A DNA stretch of 64,000 nucleotides from positions 5,208,001 to 5,272,000 of the forward strand of contig NZ_LT607753.1 of assembly GCF_900090295.1 (NCBI RefSeq), read 5' to 3'. This DNA comes from Micromonospora coxensis. GTDB taxonomy: Bacteria; Actinomycetota; Actinomycetes; Mycobacteriales; Micromonosporaceae. The position numbers were made by a program, and so were the translations under genes. The notes under the pieces were generated by a model that searched no databases, was not told the origin of the DNA, and was given only the letters and a program-made list of their open reading frames with translations. Of the stretch, positions 54,561-62,653 are shown one piece after another; position 1 is the stretch's first letter; each line of letters begins with the position of its first letter.

Positions 54561-55583
54561 TCAGGACCGCTTCTCGACCTGGCCCCGGATGGTGGCGAAC
54601 TCGGCCTTGGCCTTGGACGCGGAGGAGAAGAACATCACGATCATGCCGACGCTGCCCTCGTCGGCCCAGACGCAGACGCCGAGCGCGATGCCGGAGCTCT
54701 TGCCGTCGCCGCACTTGGCCACCCCGCCCAGCGGCCCGGGGTTGATCGAGGCGACCTTGCGCACCGACAGGGAGGTGGAGAGGCTCTTGATCGCGTCGTC
54801 GAGTTCCTTCTCCGGCAGCAGGACCGGGCCGGAGACGCCGGAGATCATCACCATGTTCCGCTTGGCGGCGCTGCCGTAGAAGGCGCCCACCGCGCCGGTC
54901 TCGTTGGTGACGTCGCTCTTCATGTCCCGGACCATCTCGTCGGCGATCCGGCGCAGCTGCGGCTCGGTGTTCTTCGCCCGGCCGGCGAGGGTCGTCGGGG
55001 TGACCAGACGGATCTCCGGGGCCGGTTCCGGTTCCACCTCCTCCTCGGACTCCGACGGGGTCGGCTCCGGCGCGGCGCCGGTCGTGGCGCCCAGCGACGG
55101 CGACGGGGTGGGGGTCGGCTTCTCGTCGTCGCCGGAGAGGGCCACGTACGCCAGCCCGCCCCCGCCGAAGCAGAGCACCAGCAGCCCGACCAGGGCCAGC
55201 GAGAGGATCAGCCCCAGCCCGGACTTCTTCGGCGGCGGGGCGGGCGGCAGCCCGTACGCCGGGGCGCCGGCGAAGCCGTCCGGCGGCACCGCCGGGTACC
55301 CGGCCGGCTGCGCGCCCGGGTAGCCGACCGGCGACCCCGGCGGCTGGACGCCCGCCTGCCCAGGCTGGTACATCGGGTACGGCGCGGTGGGCTGCGGGGC
55401 GGGCGGGTACCCGTACGCCTGGGTGGGCTCGTGGTGGCCGCCCTGCTGCGGGACCTGCGGCCACGCCTGCGCCGGCGGTTGGGCGCCCGGATGGCTGCCC
55501 GGCGGCCAGTCGCCGGGCGGCGGGGGCGGGAACGATCCGGGCTCCGGCTGCGTGGACCAGGGGTCGACCGGCGGTGTGGACAT
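54561..55583 (-). CDS. Pro-rich single-pass membrane protein, paralogue 2
   Basis: 340 residues. Cytoplasmic tail of about 130 residues rich in Pro, Gly, Tyr and Gln (PPPPPGDWPPGSHPG, GYPPAPQPTAPYPMY). Membrane helix LGLILSLALVGLLVLCFGGG, a Thr/Pro/Glu stalk (PTPTPSPSLG, SEEEVEPEPAPE), then the same external domain as its neighbour: TTLAGRAKNTEP, GAFYGSAAKRNMVMISGVSG, GPLGGVAKCGD, GVCVWADEGSVGMIVMFF. Its start context (CTGGAGCTGATC before ATG) resembles that of paralogue 1, evidence of tandem duplication including the 5' end. Function unknown. Confidence 0.8.
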   Translation of the reverse strand: MSTPPVDPWSTQPEPGSFPPPPPGDWPPGSHPGAQPPAQAWPQVPQQGGHHEPTQAYGYPPAPQPTAPYPMYQPGQAGVQPPGSPVGYPGAQPAGYPAVPPDGFAGAPAYGLPPAPPPKKSGLGLILSLALVGLLVLCFGGGGLAYVALSGDDEKPTPTPSPSLGATTGAAPEPTPSESEEEVEPEPAPEIRLVTPTTLAGRAKNTEPQLRRIADEMVRDMKSDVTNETGAVGAFYGSAAKRNMVMISGVSGPVLLPEKELDDAIKSLSTSLSVRKVASINPGPLGGVAKCGDGKSSGIALGVCVWADEGSVGMIVMFFSSASKAKAEFATIRGQVEKRS

Positions 55584-55750
55584 GATCAGCTCCAGGCGAA
55601 GATGAGAACGCGTGATGGTAGCGAGCCGCGGGCCGGCTCCGCTGCCCCGCACCGAGTCTGCCCCGCTGCCGCAAGCCGGCGCTCCGTGGCGGTCACCGCC
55701 TCGGCCAGCTCCACGACGGCCCGGTGCCGGTGGCCGACCGTCGGGAAAGA

Positions 55751-55800
55751 CGACCGCGGTGGCCGGCGACCCCGGCAGGGGACGCCGACCACCGCGGTCG
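55751..55800 (-). terminator. Hairpin downstream of the fatty acid oxidation operon
   Basis: A perfect 12-bp stem (CGACCGCGGTGG / CCACCGCGGTCG), 16 bases past the fadB-type stop, with AGGGGACGCC in the loop. Confidence 0.6.
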
Positions 55801-55815
55801 CGGGGGAGCGGAGGA

Positions 55816-57885
55816 TCAGCCGCGCAGGCTGGCGAGGCCGCGCGGCAGGAACCGCTGGCCGGTGACCTGCTCGGAGGTGCCGGTCCGGTCCAGGTACGGC
55901 GTCACGCCGCCCAGGTGGAACGGCCAGCCGGCGCCGAGGATCATGCACAGGTCGATGTCCTGCGCCTCGGCGACGACGCCCTCGTCGAGCATGAGCCGGA
56001 TCTCCTGCGCCAGCGCGTCGAGCGCGTTCTGGCGCACCTGCTCCTCGGTGAGCGGCTGGTCGCCGACCACGAGCAGCTTGGCGACCTCGTCGTTGATCTG
56101 GTCGTCGACCACGATCGGCTGGCCCGAGTCGGCGATCCGCTTGAGGTTCTCGCTGACGTCGAACCGGTCCGGGAAGGCCGCGTGCAGGGTGCCGCCCACG
56201 TGGTACGCCACGGCCGGGCCGACCAGCTGGAGCAGGGCGAGCGGCCGCATCGGCAGGCCCAGCGGGTCCAGCGCGCGGTTCGCCACCTCCAGCGGGGTGC
56301 CCTGGTCGACGGCCGCGAAGACCGTGCCGAGGAAGCGGGTGAGCAGCCGGTTGACCACGAACGCCGGGGCGTCCTTCACCAGCACGCTCGACTTCTTCAG
56401 CTGCTTGCCGACCGCGAACGCGGTGGCCAGCGTGGCGTCGTCGGTCCGCTCGCCGCGGACGATCTCCAGCAGCGGCAGCACGGCGACCGGGTTGAAGAAG
56501 TGGAAGCCGACGACCCGCTCCGGGTGCTCCAGCTCCTCGGCCATCGCGGTGATCGACAGGCTGGAGGTGTTGGTGGCGAGCACCGCCTCCGGCTTGACGA
56601 TCTTCTCCAGCTCGGCCCAGACCTGCTTCTTGACGTTCAGGTCCTCGAAGACGGCCTCGATGACGAAGTCGGCGTCGGCGAAGACGCCCTTGTCGACCGA
56701 GCCGCTGACCAGGCCGTACAGCTTGGCGGCGGTGCCCTTGTCCATCCGGCCCTTGCTGACGGCCTTCTCGATCTGGGCGTGCACGTAGCCGACGCCCTTG
56801 TCGACGCGGGCCTGGTCCAGGTCGGTCATCACGACCGGCACCTGCAGGCGGCGGGCGAAGAGCAGGGCGAGCTGGCTGGCCATCAGGCCGGCGCCGACGA
56901 TGCCCACCTTGGTGACCGGGCGGGCCAGGCCCTTGTCCGGCGCGCCGGCCGGCCGCTTGGCCCGCCGCTGCACCAGGTCGAAGGCGTACAGGCCGCTGCG
57001 CAGCTCCTCGGAGAAGACCAGGTCGGCCAGGGCCTCGTCCTCGGCGGCGGTGCCGGTGGCGAAGTCGGCGTCCTTCGCCGTCTCCAGCAGGTCCAGCGCC
57101 TTGTACGCGGCCGGGACCGCGCCGTGCAGCCGCTGGTCGAGGGTCTGCCGGGCGAAGTAGAGCACGCCCGCCCACATGTCCTTGTCGACCTCGGGACGGG
57201 TCACGGTGACCTCGCCCCGGACCACGCCGGCGGCCCACTCCAGGGACCGCTCCAGGAAGTCCGCCGGCTCCAGCAGCACGTCCGCGATGCCCATCTCGGC
57301 GGCCTGCTTCGGCTTGAGCATCTTGTTCTGCATCAGCGGGTTCTGGATGATCACCTGGGTCGCCGCCGGGATGCCGATCAGGTTCGGCAGCAGCTGGGTG
57401 CCGCCCCAGCCGGGGACCAGGCCCAGGGAGACCTCGGGCAGCGCGAGCGCCGCCGCGCCGGCCGACAGCGTCCGGTAGTGGCAGTGCAGCGCCAGCTCCA
57501 GGCCGCCACCCATGGCCGCGCCGTTGACGAACGCGAAGGTCGGCACCTCGCTGTCCTTCAGGCGGGCGAAGACCCGGTGGCCCAGCCGCCCGACCTCCAG
57601 CGCCTGGTCCCGGTCGGCGAGCTGCGGCAGGCTGGTGATGTCCGCGCCGACGCAGAAGATGTACGGCTTGCCGGTGACCGCGATGAACGCCGGGTTCGCC
57701 GCCAGCGCGGCGGTGATCGCCTCGTCCAGGCTGGTCAGGCCGCCCGGGCCGAAGCTGTTCGGCTTGGTGTGGTCGAAGCCGTTGTCGAGCGTGATCAGGG
57801 CGGCCGGACGGTCCAGCCCCGGTACGTTCACCTGGCGCAGCAGCGCCTTGGTGACGACCTCGTTCGGTGCGGCGAGCGCGCTCAC
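55816..57885 (-). CDS. fadB: Bifunctional enoyl-CoA hydratase/3-hydroxyacyl-CoA dehydrogenase (FadB/FadJ-like)
   Basis: Alpha subunit of fatty acid beta-oxidation, 689 residues. The crotonase domain (about 1-270) has the oxyanion loop FCVGADITSL and FVNGAAMGGGLELALHCH, with Glu residues in GGGLEL and LPEVSLGLVPGWGG matching hydratase positions. The NAD-binding dehydrogenase domain starts VTKVGIVGAGLMASQLALLF and carries catalytic His in VVGFHFFNPVAVLP and NTSSLSI. Two C-terminal helical 3HCDH domains follow. The GTG start overlaps the thiolase stop by four bases, so both are made together and probably form the trifunctional complex. Acts on acyl-CoA in the cytoplasm. Confidence 0.93.
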   Translation of the reverse strand: MSALAAPNEVVTKALLRQVNVPGLDRPAALITLDNGFDHTKPNSFGPGGLTSLDEAITAALAANPAFIAVTGKPYIFCVGADITSLPQLADRDQALEVGRLGHRVFARLKDSEVPTFAFVNGAAMGGGLELALHCHYRTLSAGAAALALPEVSLGLVPGWGGTQLLPNLIGIPAATQVIIQNPLMQNKMLKPKQAAEMGIADVLLEPADFLERSLEWAAGVVRGEVTVTRPEVDKDMWAGVLYFARQTLDQRLHGAVPAAYKALDLLETAKDADFATGTAAEDEALADLVFSEELRSGLYAFDLVQRRAKRPAGAPDKGLARPVTKVGIVGAGLMASQLALLFARRLQVPVVMTDLDQARVDKGVGYVHAQIEKAVSKGRMDKGTAAKLYGLVSGSVDKGVFADADFVIEAVFEDLNVKKQVWAELEKIVKPEAVLATNTSSLSITAMAEELEHPERVVGFHFFNPVAVLPLLEIVRGERTDDATLATAFAVGKQLKKSSVLVKDAPAFVVNRLLTRFLGTVFAAVDQGTPLEVANRALDPLGLPMRPLALLQLVGPAVAYHVGGTLHAAFPDRFDVSENLKRIADSGQPIVVDDQINDEVAKLLVVGDQPLTEEQVRQNALDALAQEIRLMLDEGVVAEAQDIDLCMILGAGWPFHLGGVTPYLDRTGTSEQVTGQRFLPRGLASLRG

Positions 57886-59075
57886 TTGTTGCCCTCCCAG
57901 TGCGGGTTCTCCCAGATCACGGTGCCGCCCATGCCGATGCCGATGCACATGGCGGTGAGGCCGTAGCGGACCTCGGGGTGCTCGGCGAACTGCCGGGCGA
58001 GCTGGGTCATCAGCCGCACGCCCGAGGAGGCCAGCGGGTGGCCGATGGCGATCGCGCCGCCCCACGGGTTGACCCGCGGGTCGTCGTCGGCGATGCCGAA
58101 GTGGTCGAGGAAGGCGAGCACCTGCACGGCGAAGGCCTCGTTCAGCTCGAACAGGCCGATGTCGTCGATGGTCAGCCCGGCGATGCGCAGCGCCTTCTCG
58201 GTCGACGGGATCGGGCCGACGCCCATCACCTCGGGCTCGACGCCGACGAAGCCGTACGACACCAGCCGCATGGCGATCGGGAGGCCCAGCTCGCGGGCGG
58301 TCTCCTCGGCGGCGAGCAGGCTGGCGGTGGCGCCGTCGTTCAGGCCGGCCGCGTTGCCCGCGGTGACCCGGCCGTGCGGGCGGAACGGGGTCTTGAGGGT
58401 GGCGAGCTTCTCCAGGGAGGTCTCCCGGGGCGCCTCGTCCACGGTCGCCAGGCCCCAGCCGGCCTCCGGGTCGCGGATCGCGACCGGCACCAGGTCGCCC
58501 TGGAGCTTGCCGTTGGCGTACGCCTTGGCGGTCTTCTGCTGGGAGGCGAGCGCGAACGCGTCGGTGCGCTCCTTGGTGATCTGCGGGACCCGGTCGTGCA
58601 GGTTCTCCGCGGTGGCCCCCATCACCAGGGCGGACGGGTCGACCAGCTTCTCCGCGATGATCCGCGGGTTGGGGTCGACGCCCTCGCCCATCGGGTGCCG
58701 GCCCATGTGCTCGACACCGCCGGCGATGGCGATGTCGTACGCCCCCATGGCGATGCCGCCGGCGACGGTGGTGACGGCGGTCATCGCGCCGGCGCACATC
58801 CGGTCGATGGCGAAGCCGGGCACGGTCTTGGGCAGGCCGGACAGCAGGGCGGCGGTGCGGCCGATGGTGAGGCCCTGGTCGCCGATCTGGGTCGTCGCCG
58901 CGATGGCGACCTCCTCCACCCGCTCCGGCGGCAGCTGCGGGTTACGGCGCAGCAGCTCGCGGATGCAGCGGATCACCAGGTCGTCGGCGCGGGTGTTGGC
59001 GTACATGCCACCCGCCTTGCCGAACGGGGTGCGGACGCCGTCGACGAAGACGACATCCCTAACTTCACGGGGCAC
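57882..59075 (-). CDS. fadA: Acetyl-CoA acyltransferase (thiolase, FadA-like)
   Basis: 397 residues. Thiolytic cleavage of 3-ketoacyl-CoA, last step of beta-oxidation. Catalytic residues are visible: acyl-acceptor Cys in AIDRMCAGAMTAV (about 94), His in GGAIAIGHPLASSG, and proton-relay Cys in TAMCIGIGMGGT. The N-terminus VRDVVFVDGVRTPFGKAGG is typical. The GTG start follows AGGAGG with six-base spacing. First gene of the fadA-fadB operon. A biosynthetic acetoacetyl-CoA thiolase is less likely given the partner gene. Confidence 0.95.
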   Translation of the reverse strand: MPREVRDVVFVDGVRTPFGKAGGMYANTRADDLVIRCIRELLRRNPQLPPERVEEVAIAATTQIGDQGLTIGRTAALLSGLPKTVPGFAIDRMCAGAMTAVTTVAGGIAMGAYDIAIAGGVEHMGRHPMGEGVDPNPRIIAEKLVDPSALVMGATAENLHDRVPQITKERTDAFALASQQKTAKAYANGKLQGDLVPVAIRDPEAGWGLATVDEAPRETSLEKLATLKTPFRPHGRVTAGNAAGLNDGATASLLAAEETARELGLPIAMRLVSYGFVGVEPEVMGVGPIPSTEKALRIAGLTIDDIGLFELNEAFAVQVLAFLDHFGIADDDPRVNPWGGAIAIGHPLASSGVRLMTQLARQFAEHPEVRYGLTAMCIGIGMGGTVIWENPHWEGNK

Positions 59076-59251
59076 TTGGAGCCTCCTCTTCGACCATGAT
59101 TCGCCCTGCGCGCCGCCGGGCGGCGCTACGGACCGAACGAAGGTCGGCCGGCGCTGGCGTTTCCCCGGATGCTACTCGTCAGTAACCAACCCCGACACCA
59201 CCCCCCGTGTGGCCCACCCCACACTCTCGCCTCCCGCCCTGACCCCTCGCT

Positions 59252-59312
59252 GTCGATCACGAAGTTCGCGTCCACGGCACGGCGTGTCGCGGACGCGAAC
59301 TTCGTGATCGAG
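59252..59312. repeat. Palindromic extragenic element, GATCAYGAAGTT family, copy 2
   Basis: 22-bp arms (59252-59273 and 59291-59312) pair at 21 of 22 positions around a 17-base spacer. The arm begins GTCGATCACGAAGTT; compare GTTGATCATGAAGTT at 8036. It is 16 bases past the RNase D stop and would terminate it. Confidence 0.8.
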
Positions 59313-59327
59313 CGGGTATGGGCGGGG

Positions 59328-60641
59328 TCAGGGAGTGGGGGTGGGGAGGGCCTCGGTGAGGGCGGCCACGAGCAGGTGCAGCTGCCACTCGCGGGCGCCG
59401 AAGCCGCGCAGCACCTCGGCGACGGTCTCCTCGGTGATCTCGTCCGGGGGTTGCCAGGCCAGCCGACGGATCGAGTCGGGGGCGATCAGGTTCTCCGGCG
59501 GGAGGTCGTGCTCACCCGCAACCCGGACCACGATCTCCCGGCAGCGGGCCAGCCGGCCGGCCGCCACCGGATCGCGCTCCGCCCAGCGGTGCGGCGGGGG
59601 CGGCCCCTCCACCGCCGGCGCCACCGGCAGGGCGTCCTCCGGCAGCTGACGGGCGTCGTCCAGCGCCGCGAGCCAGGTACGGGCCAGCCGGCGCACCGAG
59701 CGGCCACCGAACCCGGGCAGGGTGAGCAGGGTCTTCTCGTCCTTGGGGTCCAGTTCGGCCGCGGCGACGATCGCCGAGTCGGGCAGCACCCGCCCCGGGG
59801 CGGCGTCCCGCCGGGCGGCGATCTGGTCCCGGGCGTACCAGAGGGAGCGGACCCGGGCCTGCGCCCGCGCCCCGCGTACCCGGTGGATGCCGGAGGTGCG
59901 TCGCCACGGCTCCGCGCGCGCCCGCGGCGGCCGTGCCCCGTTGCGGACCAGCGCGGCGAACTCCTCGGCCGCCCACTCCGACTTGCCCTGGCGGGTCAGC
60001 TCCTCGTCCAGCGCGTCGCGGAGGTCGACCAGCATCTCCACGTCGAGGGCGGCGTAGGTCAGCCAGGACTCCGGCAGCGGCCGGCTCGACCAGTCCGCCG
60101 CCGAGTGGTGCTTCTCCAGGGTGTAGCCGAGCAGTTGCTCGGTGAGGGCCGCCAGCCCGACCCGCTCGAAGCCGGCCAGCCGGGCGGCCAGCTCGGTGTC
60201 GAAGAGCCGGCGCGGGCGCAGCCCCACCTCGGCCAGGCAGGCGAGGTCCTGGCTGGCGGCGTGCAGCACCCACTCCGCCCCGCCGATCGCCTCGTCGAGC
60301 ACGGTCAGGTCGGGCAGCGGCAGCGGGTCGATCAACGCGGTTCCCGCGCCCTCCCGGCGTAGCTGCACCAGGTAGGCGCGTTGGCTGTAGCGGTAGCCGG
60401 AGGCACGCTCGGCGTCCAGGGCCACCGGGCCGGTGCCCGCGGCGAAGCGGGCCACGATCTCGTCGAGTTCCGCCGGGGTCGCCACCGGCTGGGGGGTGCC
60501 GTCACGCGGCGCGGTGAGCGGGACGGGGCCACCGTCGGGCTGGTCGGTCCCCGCGTCCTCCGGCTCCGGCACGGCCGAGGGCGAGGCTTCTCCCGTACGG
60601 CTTTCGGCGGCCCGACGGCGCAGGGGTGGTTCGTCGGTCAC
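59328..60641 (-). CDS. rnd: Ribonuclease D-like 3'-5' exonuclease
   Basis: 437 residues. A disordered 50-residue start precedes the DEDDy exonuclease domain: ExoI VALDAERASGYRYSQ, ExoII VLHAASQDLACLAE, ExoIII TYAALDVEMLVDLRDA with the Tyr of DEDDy. Two HRDC-type helical regions follow (SLWYARDQIAARRD... and WAERDPVAAGRLARCREI). Trims tRNA and other stable RNA 3' ends. No Shine-Dalgarno; TAGGGT six bases before the GTG suggests a leaderless mRNA. The homologue occupies the same position near dxs in Mycobacterium (Rv2681). Confidence 0.92.
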   Translation of the reverse strand: MTDEPPLRRRAAESRTGEASPSAVPEPEDAGTDQPDGGPVPLTAPRDGTPQPVATPAELDEIVARFAAGTGPVALDAERASGYRYSQRAYLVQLRREGAGTALIDPLPLPDLTVLDEAIGGAEWVLHAASQDLACLAEVGLRPRRLFDTELAARLAGFERVGLAALTEQLLGYTLEKHHSAADWSSRPLPESWLTYAALDVEMLVDLRDALDEELTRQGKSEWAAEEFAALVRNGARPPRARAEPWRRTSGIHRVRGARAQARVRSLWYARDQIAARRDAAPGRVLPDSAIVAAAELDPKDEKTLLTLPGFGGRSVRRLARTWLAALDDARQLPEDALPVAPAVEGPPPPHRWAERDPVAAGRLARCREIVVRVAGEHDLPPENLIAPDSIRRLAWQPPDEITEETVAEVLRGFGAREWQLHLLVAALTEALPTPTP

Positions 60642-60769
60642 CTGACAACCCTAGTGCGCCGCGCCATCGGGTGTGCGCAGCCGGTCCGACGTGTGTCGGT
60701 GAGGTGTCCGGCGGATGGCCGGACGGCGCGGGACGACCGGGTCGACACCACGCGACCGGGCGCGGCGGA

Positions 60770-61342
60770 TCAGGCGGCGCCGGCCGGCCGGCGCTCGGAG
60801 AGCGCGGTCACCCCGGGCGGCGGCAGCCCCGCCGTCGAGGCGAGCAGCGCGCACCAGGCCTCCAGGTGGGGGGCCAGGTCGTCGCCGAGCGGCGTCCAGG
60901 ACGCCCGGATCTCGATGTCCCCGGCGGCGGGCGGGCCGGCCAGCTCGCCGAACTTCGTCGACAGGGTCTGGGTGATCGTCCCCCCCGCCGCGCGGTACCG
61001 GGCGTCGTGCGCCTCCAGGGCGTCGACCAGCCAGGTCCAACCCACCCCGGGCAGCAGCGGGTCGGCGGCGAGGTCGACCTCCAGTTCGGCGGTGACGTAG
61101 GTGACCAGCCGCAGGGTGCCCCGCCACGCCTCGTGCCCGGCCGGGTCGTGCAGCAGGATCAGTCGTCCGGTGGCCACCTCGTCGTCGTCGCGCAGCACGG
61201 TGGCCGAGAGGGCGAAGGCGTACGGGGCGAGCCGCTGCGGCGCGCCGACCTCCTCCAGGACGATCTCGGCCCGGGGAGTCACCGACCGCAGCCCGGCGAC
61301 CGCGCGGACGAAGGTCTCCGGGAGCGCGATCGGGGGGGCCAT
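60770..61342 (-). CDS. DUF3000 family protein
   Basis: 190 residues, actinobacteria-specific. Conserved blocks: [79 protein letters not shown], and [17 protein letters not shown]. Soluble, function unknown; always beside hemE/rnd, so a role in tetrapyrrole or RNA metabolism is conceivable but unsupported. The ATG has TAGGCT six bases upstream and no Shine-Dalgarno (leaderless). Divergent from hemE; 128 bases upstream of rnd on the same strand. Confidence 0.88.
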   Translation of the reverse strand: MAPPIALPETFVRAVAGLRSVTPRAEIVLEEVGAPQRLAPYAFALSATVLRDDDEVATGRLILLHDPAGHEAWRGTLRLVTYVTAELEVDLAADPLLPGVGWTWLVDALEAHDARYRAAGGTITQTLSTKFGELAGPPAAGDIEIRASWTPLGDDLAPHLEAWCALLASTAGLPPPGVTALSERRPAGAA

Positions 61343-61550
61343 GTCGGCAGCCTATGCCGCGTGCGGGCCGCCTGCCCGGACGGCACGCCGAAGGTGGGCG
61401 CGGTCCCACCCCGCCCGGCGCGCCGGGACGCCCCCACGGCGGGGGCGCCGCCGCGCCCGCCGCGCCAGGGCCGTACGGCCCTGCGGACGAGGGTCACAAA
61501 AGGCGGCGCTGCCCGCTGCCGCCACCCGCCCGCGTGGCACGATTGCCGCG

Positions 61551-62642
61551 ATGAGCACCGACACCACGGGCACTGCCGCCCGAGACGGAGAGCCCCGCCG
61601 CGGCGGGCCGGCCGACTCAGCCTTCGTCCGGGCCTGCCGCCGCGAGCCGGGCCCGCACACCCCGGTCTGGTTCATGCGCCAGGCCGGCCGCTCGCTCCCC
61701 GAGTACCGGGAGATCCGGGCCAACGTGGGGATGCTGGACTCCTGCCGCCGCCCCGAACTGGTCGCCGAGATCACCCTCCAGCCGGTGCGCCGGCACGGGG
61801 TCGACGCCGCGATCCTGTTCAGCGACATCGTGGTGCCGGTCGCCGCGGCCGGCGTCGACCTGGACATCGTGGCCGGCACCGGCCCGGTGGTGGCCGAGCC
61901 GGTGCGTACCCGCGAGGACGTCGAGCGGATCCGCCCGATCACCCGCGACGACGTGTCCTACGTGGACGAGGCGGTGCGGCTGCTCGTCGCCGAGCTGGGC
62001 GACACCCCGCTGATCGGCTTCGCCGGCGCCCCGTTCACCCTGGCCAGCTACCTGGTCGAGGGTGGGCCGTCGCGCACCCACGCCAAGACCAAGGCGCTGA
62101 TGTACGGCCAGCCGGAGCTGTGGCACGCGCTCTGCGCCCGCCTGGCCGAGGTGACGCTGGCCTTCCTGAAGGTGCAGGTCGACGCCGGGGTCTCCGCGGT
62201 GCAGCTCTTCGACTCGTGGGCCGGCGCGCTCTCCGAGGCCGACTACCGGCGCTACGTGCTGCCGCACTCGGCGGCGGTGCTGGCCGGGCTGGCCGACGCG
62301 GGCGTGCCGCGGATCCACTTCGGGGTGGGCACCGGCGAACTGCTCACCGCGATGGGCGAGGCCGGCGCCGACGTGGTCGGCGTGGACTGGCGCACCCCGC
62401 TGGACCAGGCCACCCGCCGGATCGGCCCGGACCGGGCGGTGCAGGGCAACCTCGACCCGTGCGTGCTGCTCGCCCCCTGGCCGGTGGTGGAGACCGAGGT
62501 GCGACGGATCGTGGAGCAGGGCCGCGCCGCGCCCGGCCACGTGTTCAACCTCGGTCACGGCGTCCTGCCGGAGACCGATCCCGACGTGCTGACCCGGGTG
62601 GTCGCGCTGGTGCACGAGGTGTCCGCGCGACCGACCGACTAG
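61551..62642 (+). CDS. hemE: Uroporphyrinogen decarboxylase
   Basis: Removes four acetate carboxyls from uroporphyrinogen III to give coproporphyrinogen III. 363 residues; signature [20 protein letters not shown] with the substrate-binding Arg residues, the catalytic Asp in [26 protein letters not shown], and the C-terminal [15 protein letters not shown]. The ATG has no Shine-Dalgarno (CACGAT seven bases upstream), possibly leaderless. The coproporphyrinogen oxidase gene begins 12 bases after its stop, forming a haem operon in the order hemE-hemY. Confidence 0.97.
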   Translation: MSTDTTGTAARDGEPRRGGPADSAFVRACRREPGPHTPVWFMRQAGRSLPEYREIRANVGMLDSCRRPELVAEITLQPVRRHGVDAAILFSDIVVPVAAAGVDLDIVAGTGPVVAEPVRTREDVERIRPITRDDVSYVDEAVRLLVAELGDTPLIGFAGAPFTLASYLVEGGPSRTHAKTKALMYGQPELWHALCARLAEVTLAFLKVQVDAGVSAVQLFDSWAGALSEADYRRYVLPHSAAVLAGLADAGVPRIHFGVGTGELLTAMGEAGADVVGVDWRTPLDQATRRIGPDRAVQGNLDPCVLLAPWPVVETEVRRIVEQGRAAPGHVFNLGHGVLPETDPDVLTRVVALVHEVSARPTD

Positions 62643-62653
62643 GGAGGACGACG

